From positions 244,303-308,302 of the forward strand of contig NZ_FTMN01000006.1 of the NCBI RefSeq assembly GCF_900155945.1: a DNA stretch of 64,000 nt, given 5' to 3'. The DNA is from Marinobacterium stanieri (GTDB lineage: Bacteria > Pseudomonadota > Gammaproteobacteria > Pseudomonadales > Balneatricaceae). Under the pieces are notes generated by a model that saw only the letters and a program-made list of their open reading frames with translations, had not been told where the DNA came from and ran no database searches. The number at the start of each line of letters is the position of its first letter. The first letter of the stretch is position 1. Positions 42,748 to 49,832 of this stretch are shown here, piece by piece. Position numbers and translations under genes: made by a program.

Positions 42748-43959
42748 TCACTTAGGCTTCTCAATTGCAAACCACTCGCGCGGAACAATCGCCTGTAGCC
42801 ACGTATGATATTGTTCAAGTGCCGCCCGCTTTTGAGCCTGCATAGAAGTATGGATATATACCGCATCCAAGTTTTTCAGCTTGTGATTTAACAGCTGTTC
42901 TCCAACAATATAATCCACTCCCATATCAACCCAGCGCGTACGTGCCAGCTTACGCAGATCATGGCTAGTCCAGGCGCCATCACTCAGCTGTTTGAACAGA
43001 TCATTGGCCACATTCTTATCGATTGGACGCCCGCTAGAACCTGGAAACAACCAAACACTTTGACCGTATCGGCGCTGCACCCGTTTATGCTCACGTAGCA
43101 GGTGCTGAGCCAAAGGAGTTAGGGGAATAGAGTGCTCTTGGCGGTTTTTGGTCATGCTGGCAGGAATTTCCATTTCGGCCGCATTCCAGTCTATCCAGTC
43201 CCAACGAAGACTGGCTGTCTCTGTAATCCGAGTACCGTGCAACAACATCAACAGGGGTAAGAGGCGCCGCCTTGCCGGCAGCTCTGGTAATCGCTCCAGC
43301 GCACCAGGTAAGTCCTGAACCTTCAGGGCGGCAGGTTTGGGCTGGATTTTAGCCTGAATGAACGCACTGAATACCAACTCTGACAGGGGGTTGCTCTGGA
43401 TTTGGTTCAGCCGTGCTGCTTGGCTAAATGCCGTGCGCATAACTGAATAGATCGACCGTACATAAGATAGCTCGTAGCTGGCCTGCAATGGCCAAATCAG
43501 ATCCGTATCAATACGCTTGTGGGTAACATCTGACAATAACAAGTCACCAACCCGGGGTAGTAGCTGGGCGTTGATCGCACTGACAATACCCGTCCTGCGC
43601 GGCTCAGATAACTTGGAATTGGTTGCGCAGCGATCTCGGTACCAGGTTAACAACTCCCCTACCGTCTTCCAGGCACTGATCTGAATAGAGTCCAAACCCT
43701 TATCAATAGCCAATTTAATCCGCAGCTCCGGTAATTTTTCAGAAACGACCTTAACAGGCAGGTCCGGCCAAATACCGATTTTGTACCAACGATCTTGGCC
43801 TTGGTGATAATGGCGGATATGGTAGGTACCCCGGTTTCGATTCTGGTGGTAGCTCAACAGCAACCCATTACGGGGATCACGCAGCCGCTTTATATCGATA
43901 TCAGCGCTATAACGGCGCACTAGAGTATCGGACAGTGGAACACTTAAGGTATGAGCCAC
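42748..43959 (-). CDS. Second tyrosine recombinase of the island
   Basis: Tyrosine recombinase of 403 aa, clearly different from the integrase at attR. The catalytic arginine is in LLHGTRITETASLRW, the HxxR motif is SHDLRKLAR, the second histidine is in LLNHKLKNLDAVY, and the tyrosine closes that segment. The N-terminal half has a DUF4102-like DNA-binding arm (GTYHIRHYHQGQDRWYKIG) and a SAM-like core-binding domain. It may be a former integrase of an older element, a resolvase for the replicated form, or a DNA inverter. All catalytic residues look intact. Confidence 0.87.
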   Translation of the reverse strand: MAHTLSVPLSDTLVRRYSADIDIKRLRDPRNGLLLSYHQNRNRGTYHIRHYHQGQDRWYKIGIWPDLPVKVVSEKLPELRIKLAIDKGLDSIQISAWKTVGELLTWYRDRCATNSKLSEPRRTGIVSAINAQLLPRVGDLLLSDVTHKRIDTDLIWPLQASYELSYVRSIYSVMRTAFSQAARLNQIQSNPLSELVFSAFIQAKIQPKPAALKVQDLPGALERLPELPARRRLLPLLMLLHGTRITETASLRWDWIDWNAAEMEIPASMTKNRQEHSIPLTPLAQHLLREHKRVQRRYGQSVWLFPGSSGRPIDKNVANDLFKQLSDGAWTSHDLRKLARTRWVDMGVDYIVGEQLLNHKLKNLDAVYIHTSMQAQKRAALEQYHTWLQAIVPREWFAIEKPK

Positions 43960-44026
43960 ACTTTGCCCCTCCTAAACTGTTAGTAACGGCTGGCCCACCA
44001 ACGCAAGCCAGCCCAGAAGGTTCCGC

Positions 44027-45052
44027 TTAAGCGAGCCCAGCCGCTTCCATGAACTTAGTCTTACGGTCGCTGATCACTTCGCCTTTAGGTCTGAAAGACC
44101 TTTCAGAGAAACCCTTCGGCTCTACATAGCGATCGCCAAACTGGATAGAAACCGATTCAGCCGACCAGCCAATCTTTATGTTTCGATGCCCCTGCTCATA
44201 GCTGATCAAGTCCGCGGCCTTCATATCCAGGAACGCCTCCTTCAACTGCCCAAAGGCATCCGCAGCACGCTTAGCCGCCTCGGCATAAACCTCCTCAGAA
44301 TAGTTTTCGACCATCTGTTTCAGAAGCTCTTTGGCCGCATGTAACTCTGCTTCAAGCTGCTGAATACGCAACCCATATCCTCGGCTCCGAGCTTTCATCA
44401 TCTCTTCTTCAGCTGTGATTTTGTCCAGCTTTGACTTGAGCTCTTCCAAAGCGTTCTGCGCCTTCTGTAAGTCAACTTCTGTCGCCTCTTTCAGGCCAAC
44501 GTCTGCGGCTATCAAGTCCCTGGTTGCTGTAGCTTTCTCAACCTGTTCACGTAGCTGTGCCGTACCTGCTTCTTGCTCAGGATCGGCAGCAGCCTCTTGG
44601 GCCTCACGAATGGATTCAATTTTGCCCGCAATACCATCAACCTCAGCCCTTACCGCTTTCAGATCGGCCTTGGTAACTTTTGGCCGGCTGCCCCTCAATT
44701 GTTTCAACTCTTCGCGGATTTGCAGCACCTGCTCATGCACCGGAAGGTATGCAGCTTCTGCCTGCTCAAACTCAGCCTTGCAGATAGCCACTTCACGCTT
44801 GCGTTTCTGGACTTCCTCTTGCTTGGGTGAAGGCACTCGCTGCCCGGCAACTGGCAAAGCCACATACCTGCTAAGACTATCTTCAGCATTTTTTAAATAG
44901 GCCTCTTTACTGCTGTAATCAGACCGAAGCTCTGAATACTCCTCACTTAGCTCTAACTCTGCCCGCTCGAGCTCCTCGATTCGCGCTTCCCACTCAGCAA
45001 CAGCTTTAGGGCCTTTTTTACCTGAAAACAGCTTTTCAATAATTGCGTTCAT
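44027..45052 (-). CDS. Coiled-coil protein of unknown function
   Basis: Cytoplasmic, highly charged protein (341 aa) dominated by long coiled coils (KAVAEWEARIEELERAELEL; KAQNALEELKSKLDKITAEE; YGLRIQQLEAELHAAKELL). A small globular end follows (IKIGWSAESVSIQFGDRYVEPKG). No enzymatic motif is visible. The ATG at 45052 is preferred (GAGAGGA upstream); a GTG at 45133 overlapping the rep stop codon is an alternative. Its place directly after the replication gene suggests a role in replication, partition or phage interference, but nothing in the sequence decides this. Confidence 0.7.
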   Translation of the reverse strand: MNAIIEKLFSGKKGPKAVAEWEARIEELERAELELSEEYSELRSDYSSKEAYLKNAEDSLSRYVALPVAGQRVPSPKQEEVQKRKREVAICKAEFEQAEAAYLPVHEQVLQIREELKQLRGSRPKVTKADLKAVRAEVDGIAGKIESIREAQEAAADPEQEAGTAQLREQVEKATATRDLIAADVGLKEATEVDLQKAQNALEELKSKLDKITAEEEMMKARSRGYGLRIQQLEAELHAAKELLKQMVENYSEEVYAEAAKRAADAFGQLKEAFLDMKAADLISYEQGHRNIKIGWSAESVSIQFGDRYVEPKGFSERSFRPKGEVISDRKTKFMEAAGLA

Positions 45053-45129
45053 TTTTGATAAATCCTCTCGAAATACTTCACGTTTGCGGAACAGCAAGGC
45101 TTTTGATGCCCTATCCCGCCTTAACCCAT

Positions 45130-46113
45130 TCACCAGCTGGTATCCTGGATATCCATAGTCGCAGCAGAGATAGCCGCCCTCTGTTCCCGCCGCTGTGTAG
45201 CCAAGCTCTTGACTGAAGCTTCAAGAGGAAGCGCTGACTTTCTCGCAAGGCAGCGTCTTAACTGCTGAACCAACTTGTGCTCCCAGTGGCCTTGCCGGAA
45301 GGTATCGGCCCGATCACTCCAATAACTCCGAAACTCCCCCACCCAGGCCCGCACCTCGTTAGATTCCAGGTTACTTAGATCGATACCCGCTTGCCGGCAG
45401 CGATCACTGAAACTCTCTCCAGGCTGCCAATCCCAACGCATTGGGAAAGCCTCAGACGCGCTCACTGTTGAAGATGTAGAGTTATTGTTTTCTTGTTTAG
45501 TGGCCCTTTTTGCAGTTTTAGGGCTGGCCCAAAGGTTGGCCCTTAAACTGTCTCTATCCGCTCTGGAGCCTTTATTTTCCGGGCGATCAACGGCTTTCGA
45601 GACTTGGCCCTCATGTTGGCCCTGAACTGTTGGCCCTTCTTGGCCCTTGGTTGGCCCTCCATGGCTACTTGATGCACTGGAAGGCCTACGGCTACTGGCT
45701 TTAGGGGCACTGGAGCGTTGGCCCGCTCCTCCCTGGTATTCCTCAAAATTCAGAATGGTGAAGACCGTACCAACCCGGCTACTGGACTTGGCCAACATGC
45801 CCTCATCAACCATAAAATCCAGGATGGTTCGCATCTGCTTTTCAGTGACACCCACCAAAGTGGCCAGAGCTTTCCGGCCTGAAATGAACTGCCCGGGCTG
45901 GAGCTCAATGCTTCGACTCCCCAACATGGCCCGATGGGGTTTATGGGTAGCCATTAGCAGCATGTGGACCCAGGCAGATAGGTACTCCGGCCTGCTTGCA
46001 AAAGCCGCCCCTTGGAGGGAACGAAACAGGCAGATATATCCGCCTTTAGCAGACACAGAAACGCTCTCAGGCCTTGCAGATGCCAGGTGAACAACCTTGC
46101 TCGCTTGAGACAT
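45130..46113 (-). CDS. Replication initiator-like protein: winged helix, iteron-bearing linker, DnaT-like C-terminus
   Basis: Protein of 327 aa. Residues about 40-125 resemble a winged-helix initiator domain (FISGRKALATLVGVTEKQMR, then ILDFMVDEGMLAKSSSRVG). A Ser/Gly/Gln-rich linker (about 129-193) follows, and residues about 222-290 match the DnaT DNA-binding/primosome domain (MRWDWQPGESFSDRCRQAGI, then WVGEFRSYWSDRA and WEHKLVQQLRRCLAR). The linker DNA carries a cluster of TTGGCCCT iterons whose spacing ignores codon periodicity. By analogy with lambda O, the protein probably binds its internal iterons and helps load the host helicase. There is no primase or helicase domain. Confidence 0.72.
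   Translation of the reverse strand: MSQASKVVHLASARPESVSVSAKGGYICLFRSLQGAAFASRPEYLSAWVHMLLMATHKPHRAMLGSRSIELQPGQFISGRKALATLVGVTEKQMRTILDFMVDEGMLAKSSSRVGTVFTILNFEEYQGGAGQRSSAPKASSRRPSSASSSHGGPTKGQEGPTVQGQHEGQVSKAVDRPENKGSRADRDSLRANLWASPKTAKRATKQENNNSTSSTVSASEAFPMRWDWQPGESFSDRCRQAGIDLSNLESNEVRAWVGEFRSYWSDRADTFRQGHWEHKLVQQLRRCLARKSALPLEASVKSLATQRREQRAAISAATMDIQDTSW
45501..45725. repeat. TTGGCCCT iteron cluster (candidate replication origin)
   Basis: TTGGCCCT occurs at 45536, 45604, 45616, 45630, 45640 and 45651, with TTGGCCCG at 45718 and near copies at 45501 and 45524. Starts of the central five are 12, 14, 10 and 11 bases apart, roughly one helical turn and not multiples of three, so the repeats are conserved as DNA rather than as protein. 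An AT-rich patch (about 45470-45500) lies beside them and could be the unwinding element. Confidence 0.7.
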
Positions 46114-46122
46114 AGTGAAACC

Positions 46123-46497
46123 TCACTGTTTCGCACACAGCTGGGCCGCAGACAGCAACTTGTCAGCCGCAGCCTGTAGGCCTGGCATAAGGCCGTCCAA
46201 CGTTTGGCAAGTAATCGGATGGGCTTCAGAGTTTTCAGGCGACTTCAGGCGCTGCTGGTACAAAGCACCGACCGTCATCATGAATCGCCCCAGCTCACTG
46301 CCTTCTGTCCAAAGAAGATCACCAGACATGTTCAGACCAACCATTAACCCAGACAACGTGCGGTCACTGACTGGGGAAGGCTGCCCTTCATGATCAGCCA
46401 GGCGGCATTGCTCATGGATGGCGACAACGGCCAATATGAGCTCCCCCGCCTCCTGCATCATTTGAATCTGCTTCTGGGTTGGATTTGCGATACTCAT
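46123..46497 (-). CDS. Small hypothetical island protein
   Basis: Protein of 124 aa, not recognised. It is mostly helical by appearance (KQIQMMQEAGELILAVVAI, LSGLMVGLNMSGDLLW, LDGLMPGLQAAADKLLSAAQ) and has two similar SGLMVGL/DGLMPGL segments that suggest an internal duplication. There is no membrane segment or catalytic motif. It starts in an ATGA overlap with the upstream 58-codon gene and ends nine bases before the replication gene, so it belongs to the same operon. Confidence 0.65.
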   Translation of the reverse strand: MSIANPTQKQIQMMQEAGELILAVVAIHEQCRLADHEGQPSPVSDRTLSGLMVGLNMSGDLLWTEGSELGRFMMTVGALYQQRLKSPENSEAHPITCQTLDGLMPGLQAAADKLLSAAQLCAKQ

Positions 46498-46670
46498 GCG
46501 ATCACCCCCAAAGCAACAGCATTCAGAGGAACCGCAGACCGGCAGGTGATAGCAGCATCAGCCGGAAGCAACGCACGAGCGCATGAAAAGCTGTTGGCCA
46601 TGACAGTGAAGGTGTTGCGGGTACGAATCGAAACGGCGCGATACCGCTTCAAAGTGGAAGTGTTCGGCAT
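46494..46670 (-). CDS. Small Icd/Ash-like protein
   Basis: A 58-codon gene starting MPNTSTLKRYRAVSIRTRNT behind a strong ribosome-binding site (ACGGAGG). The sequence resembles the C-terminal part of the Icd-like/Ash proteins encoded next to the immunity region of P4-like satellites, where it inhibits host cell division in some cases. Reading in frame through the upstream region would give a 155-residue form whose first part (ELVFLCPKSARSIEHAPVM) resembles Ash-family N-termini. That upstream part is probably the non-coding regulatory region. Assignment is by pattern and context only. Confidence 0.5.
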   Translation of the reverse strand: MPNTSTLKRYRAVSIRTRNTFTVMANSFSCARALLPADAAITCRSAVPLNAVALGVIA

Positions 46671-46680
46671 TTCTGCCTCC

Positions 46681-46830
46681 GTTGTATTTTCTTCGAAAGT
46701 ACCCCTAAGCCGTAGGGGTGTCGGGAGGTTCGAAACGGCTACAACAACCGCGGACTTATTCCCCCTTGCGGGGTCTTCTATTCGTCGCCCTCCCGACATA
46801 ACGGGGGCGTGCTCAATACTCCTGGCGGAT
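46681..46830 (-). ncRNA. Candidate P4 CI-like immunity RNA region
   Basis: A dense set of stem-loops lies between the winged-helix gene and the Icd-like gene. ACCCCTA/TAGGGGT occurs at 46701-46719, CCCC/GGGG at 46762-46773, and a 10-base inverted repeat TGTCGGGAGG (46719-46728) with CCTCCCGACA (46789-46798) encloses the latter. Directly upstream on the minus strand is an intrinsic terminator. In P4 a structured RNA in the same place causes premature termination as the immunity mechanism. No sequence match was computed, so this is structural analogy. Confidence 0.4.
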
Positions 46831-46839
46831 TTTGGGCAC

Positions 46840-46865
46840 AAAAAAACCAACTCTGACGGGGTTGG
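46840..46865 (-). terminator. Intrinsic terminator ahead of the immunity-like region
   Basis: On the minus strand CCAAC and GTTGG form a hairpin around a 9-base loop followed by TTTTTTT (complement of A7 at 46840-46846). It would stop leftward transcripts before the replication operon unless overridden, as in the P4 immunity region. Confidence 0.6.
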
Positions 46866-46948
46866 GCAGTTCCGGTTGTAAGAGGTTTCGACGCCTCGTG
46901 ACCGAAATGTATCAACACGGGATCGGATAGACAAGCATTGACTGTTCA

Positions 46949-47281
46949 TCACTTCCCCCACGCAATCGCTTTTGCAGCATCCAGGGAGCTTTCAGCCACT
47001 GAATACTGTTTGTATGAGGTCATGACACCGCCAAAACCCGAGCGCTTAACCGGAACAGAATTAATCACCAGGCCATGGTGCAAGACTAGCTCGCAAGAAA
47101 TAGTGCTTGGCAGGCAGTGATCGAAAACTGGCGGCTTTTCGGCCTGTAATCGAGTGATTGAGCCATGATCAAGCATGTAACGCAGAACGCGCTTATACTT
47201 GGCTATGGGCTTTTTGTTATGCTCATTCTGTGTACTCTGGATAGTGGCCTCTGTGGCGGGGGCTTCATTCTTCATATCCAT
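46949..47281 (-). CDS. Winged-helix regulatory protein of satellite type
   Basis: Protein of 110 aa with a DNA-binding winged helix: KYKRVLRYMLDHGSITRLQAE, CLPSTISCELVLHHGLVI, and the end VMTSYKQYSVAESSLDAA. This pattern (short turn, LTRFxAE-like helix, HCLxSTIS recognition helix) occurs in small regulators of satellites and prophage islands. The ATG at 47281 has GAGG five bases upstream; a longer form overlapping the AlpA-like gene is unlikely. Its target may be the immunity-like region directly downstream. Confidence 0.7.
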   Translation of the reverse strand: MDMKNEAPATEATIQSTQNEHNKKPIAKYKRVLRYMLDHGSITRLQAEKPPVFDHCLPSTISCELVLHHGLVINSVPVKRSGFGGVMTSYKQYSVAESSLDAAKAIAWGK

Positions 47282-47288
47282 ACCAACC

Positions 47289-47564
47289 TCACACAGCAGC
47301 CGAAGCCTGGCTAGTTGATTCAAATACCCGATCATTCATCCACTGAACAACATCTTCAGCGCGATAACGCACAGTGCGGCCTAGCTTCAGGTATCTTGGA
47401 CCGGTGCCTTCGATGCGAGCACGCTCACACCACTTGACAGACTTGCCTAAACATTGAGCCACATCTTTCTGCGTCAAAAGGACAGGCATAGAGACAACAG
47501 TTTGGATGCTTGCGCCATGTTTTGGGGGGATGGGGGCTGAGGTGCCGTTTGCGGTACCAATCAT
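47289..47564 (-). CDS. AlpA/excisionase-like helix-turn-helix protein
   Basis: Small MerR-like HTH protein (91 aa). The DNA-binding part is LLTQKDVAQCLGKSVKWCER followed by the wing GPRYLKLGRTVRYRAEDVVQW, typical of AlpA-type activators and excisionases in satellites and islands. It is preceded by GGAGGT seven bases from the start. An inverted repeat at 47619-47633 in its promoter is a candidate operator. It may control excision and the leftward operon. Confidence 0.8.
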   Translation of the reverse strand: MIGTANGTSAPIPPKHGASIQTVVSMPVLLTQKDVAQCLGKSVKWCERARIEGTGPRYLKLGRTVRYRAEDVVQWMNDRVFESTSQASAAV

Positions 47565-47618
47565 AACAATGACCTCCTGATACTGGTTACAGGGGTCATG
47601 CTATGGCCAGGTGGGGCT

Positions 47619-47633
47619 AGTGTCGTCGACACT
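47619..47633. promoter_or_regulatory. Inverted repeat operator candidate upstream of the AlpA-like gene
   Basis: AGTGTCG-T-CGACACT is a perfect 7-base inverted repeat around one central base, in the 91-base spacer ahead of the AlpA-like gene. It could bind the AlpA-like or winged-helix protein, or an SOS-independent repressor. There is no LexA-type CTG-N10-CAG here. Confidence 0.4.
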
Positions 47634-47655
47634 CAGGTGAGCAGCTTGTCCACTT

Positions 47656-48300
47656 TTACTTAACTGGGTAGCACTCCGCTCTAGCTCTTAATGGGATGCC
47701 TTTATTTTTGCAGGCGTGCCTTAGAGTTTCCCAGCTACCGATGTCATAGGCTTCGCAAATCACATCAACCGCGTCCTGGTGGGAATGGGCATCCAAAGCA
47801 ACAAGTTCGCCGTTTTCGTGCCAGTGATGCCCCATTCTCAGCGCATAATAGTGGCTGGCGATATGCTGATGATCCACACGTTCATGGCCTCTTCCATGGT
47901 CGTCGCCGATGAGTCCCAGGTAAGAAAGCGCCTTGGCCATCCGGTCTCTATGCTTACCATCTGACCGCATTATCTGTCGGGCTTCCGAGATCCGGGTCCG
48001 TGCGTTATCGGCTTCTTCTTTTGCATCCTGGGCAAGCTGTTTGAATCTTGGATACCCTTCTGCCGCTTCAACCAGGCGAGCCACTTCAGCGAGGGTTAAA
48101 CCGCTATCGGTTTCAAAATCACCGTTGTGCCCATGCTGCAGATACTGCTGAATATGAAATAGGCCGTACTTGCGGCATTCCTCTACCAGCTCTGTATCCA
48201 GGCCATAATCCATAAGTACGGCACGCCCAACTGAAAGAATCAGCTTTTCAGCTGCAGTATCAGCGCTCCCGCCAGTAAATTTGTGAGGGTTATACTTCAC
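47656..48300 (-). CDS. Hypothetical island protein next to the integrase
   Basis: Protein of 214 aa, not recognised. It is helical, with a long charged segment (FKQLAQDAKEEADNARTRIS) and a His-rich stretch (DDHGRGHERVDHQHIASHYY, then GHHWHENGE). The C-terminus (DIGSWETLRHACKNKGIPLRAR) looks like a small helical DNA- or protein-binding end. It starts with a GTG inside a GTGA overlap with the integrase stop, so it is translationally coupled to integration, and may be an accessory factor. Confidence 0.6.
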   Translation of the reverse strand: MKYNPHKFTGGSADTAAEKLILSVGRAVLMDYGLDTELVEECRKYGLFHIQQYLQHGHNGDFETDSGLTLAEVARLVEAAEGYPRFKQLAQDAKEEADNARTRISEARQIMRSDGKHRDRMAKALSYLGLIGDDHGRGHERVDHQHIASHYYALRMGHHWHENGELVALDAHSHQDAVDVICEAYDIGSWETLRHACKNKGIPLRARAECYPVK

Positions 48301-49553
48301 ACCATCTCACCAAGCCGTTGCGAACCAAGTGGCTCAAACGGCAGAACGTTGGTTGGAAGAACACCCGCATCCCTGAGTAGCGCATCCTCAATTCTCTGCA
48401 TAGGTTCACGCAGTCGATCCACCGTGATTACCAGGTACCCGGCTGTAACATCGTCGCCGATCGCATGGTTCAGCATCGCCTTCAAGGTGTAGGGGCCAAT
48501 ATCCAGCCGCTCAGCAGCAGTGATAAATGTCCGGCGCAAATCAGTGGGCATAACATGAAGGCCCGTCAGCTCTTCTATTCGCTCCATCGCCCCGCGCACT
48601 TCTTTGGGCCTTTGGCCTCCCTGGTTAGAAAAAACAAATTCATGAGCTCCAGACAATGACTGCCGGCCGGTCAGTAGTTCCCGAATGAACCTGGTAATCG
48701 GAAGCCTGTGATCTGAGTGATTCTTTGTATCGGGGAACGTCAACACACCTGCTGCCAGATCTACACCAGACCAGCGCAGACTGATCGCTTCACCAGGTCG
48801 TACGCCTGTCATCATCGACAGCAGCAGGCAGTCACGGTATTCCAGCTCAAACCGCATGCCGATCAGCCCTTCAGTTACAGCTTGGTACCACTGCTGCATT
48901 TGGTGCGGCTGAATGAAGGTTCGGCGACGTTTCACCCTATTCCAAGCCTTTTCTGCACTCAGTCGCTGCACTGGGTTCGACACCAGTAGCGGAACGCCTT
49001 CTGCAGTCGCATGACGCTTGCTGGCAAAATTCAGGATTGCCCGGAGATAACGCATAACCAGGTTCGCCCTGGCGCCGGATGACTTGGCCCCTTTACTGAT
49101 TTTCTTGTGACGCTGAACAGTCATAGCCGGAGTGATCTCAGTAATCGGTTTGTCCATCCAGTCAGAAAGGTGCTTCATAGCCCGGACAACATCCTTCTTG
49201 GTGTCCTCCTTAAGCCCTCGCTCCAAATACTCATCAACCGCCTGTTTCAAAGGTAGGCCACGGCGCTTTGCTTCCTGCTTTTGAGAGTTGGGGTCAATAC
49301 CCTGGACCATATCACCCACCAGCTTTGAAGCCATCTTTCGGGCCTGATCGACAGTCAGTGCCGGAAAGCGGCCAATGGTCACTCTTTTGAAGCGCCCATT
49401 TACCCTGTTCTCATAGACAAATGACTTCGTGCCCTTCGGGCTTACCCGGACACCAAATCCAGTCAGTGACGTATCACGCTGGGTATACTGCTTGTTTCTT
49501 GGTTCAAGAGACTCGACCACGCTTTTTGTCAGCTTCACAGCCGTGCTTTTCAT
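48297..49553 (-). CDS. int: Site-specific tyrosine integrase of the island
   Basis: Integrase of 418 aa with an N-terminal DUF4102-type arm-binding domain (YTQRDTSLTGFGVRVSPKGT, VTIGRFPALTVDQARKMA), a core-binding SAM domain and a C-terminal catalytic domain. Arginine I is in MTGVRPGEAISLRW, arginine II in TDLRRTF, the next histidine in LNHAIGD and the tyrosine in TAGYLVI. The usual HxxR histidine is threonine here (TDLRR), a tolerated variation in some integrases. It sits 175 bases from attR with arm-type sites between, so it is the enzyme that inserted the element in tRNA-Leu. Confidence 0.93.
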   Translation of the reverse strand: MKSTAVKLTKSVVESLEPRNKQYTQRDTSLTGFGVRVSPKGTKSFVYENRVNGRFKRVTIGRFPALTVDQARKMASKLVGDMVQGIDPNSQKQEAKRRGLPLKQAVDEYLERGLKEDTKKDVVRAMKHLSDWMDKPITEITPAMTVQRHKKISKGAKSSGARANLVMRYLRAILNFASKRHATAEGVPLLVSNPVQRLSAEKAWNRVKRRRTFIQPHQMQQWYQAVTEGLIGMRFELEYRDCLLLSMMTGVRPGEAISLRWSGVDLAAGVLTFPDTKNHSDHRLPITRFIRELLTGRQSLSGAHEFVFSNQGGQRPKEVRGAMERIEELTGLHVMPTDLRRTFITAAERLDIGPYTLKAMLNHAIGDDVTAGYLVITVDRLREPMQRIEDALLRDAGVLPTNVLPFEPLGSQRLGEMV

Positions 49554-49594
49554 GGTAGATCACCGTGTAGCCTAATGAATCCCTTGGGCGCTTT

Positions 49595-49613
49595 AGGCTG
49601 CACATAGGCTGCA
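49595..49613 (+). promoter_or_regulatory. Integrase arm-type sites, right end
   Basis: AGGCTGCACATAGGCTGCA has two AGGCTGCA boxes with starts 11 bases apart, matching the left pair at 41397-41415 with one mismatch. A further inverted copy TGCAGCCT lies at 49696-49703, closer to attR. They overlap the integrase promoter region, so integrase may repress itself. Confidence 0.6.
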
Positions 49614-49728
49614 CTTGAGCGAAATAACAAGGGGAGTTATGAGTAGATACAAGGGATCTTATACGCTTGGAAGCCCGTAACTTCAAGGTTATGGGTGCAG
49701 CCTAGGGTTTATGTCTCGAATAGGAAAT

Positions 49729-49788
49729 GGGATTCAAAATCCCCCGCCTTAACGGGTGTGCCGGTTCGAGTCCGGCCGCTGGTACCAC
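49729..49788 (+). repeat. attR (60-bp direct repeat)
   Basis: Identical to 41303-41362. It is the displaced original 3' end of tRNA-Leu and lacks the 5' half, so it is not a functional tRNA. Confidence 0.93.
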
Positions 49789-49800
49789 GAATTCAAACAG

Positions 49801-49832
49801 AAAAGGCTTCGCCGCAAGGTGGAGCCTTTTTT
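49801..49832 (+). terminator. Original tRNA-Leu terminator, displaced by the island
   Basis: AAAGGCT and AGCCTTT form a hairpin followed by TTTTTT. It lies just beyond attR, where it would have ended tRNA-Leu transcription before the insertion. Transcripts of the present tRNA now enter the island from attL. The following 382 bases to rimB (49833-50214) contain no gene that I can support. Confidence 0.75.

Larger units (their letters stand above)
41303..49788. mobile_element. 8.4 kb integrative satellite-like element in tRNA-Leu
   Basis: The element is bounded by a 60-base perfect direct repeat (attL 41303-41362, attR 49729-49788) made of the 3' part of tRNA-Leu. All its genes point left. From the attR end these are an integrase, a 214-aa unknown, an AlpA-like regulator, a winged-helix protein, a P4-like immunity/Ash region, two small genes, a replication protein with internal iterons, a coiled-coil protein, a second tyrosine recombinase, an HNH protein and an HExxH protein. 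No capsid, tail, terminase or conjugation genes are present, which favours a phage satellite or a plasmid-like island over a full prophage. Confidence 0.88.

Noticed and set aside
46671..46961. N-terminal extension giving a 155-residue Ash-like protein
   Set aside because: The region is full of hairpins and a terminator, and the downstream ATG at 46670 has the only good ribosome-binding site. Kept as regulatory RNA candidate instead.
49729..49788. A second tRNA-Leu gene
   Set aside because: Only the 3' part is present; there is no 5' acceptor strand or D-arm. It is the attR copy.
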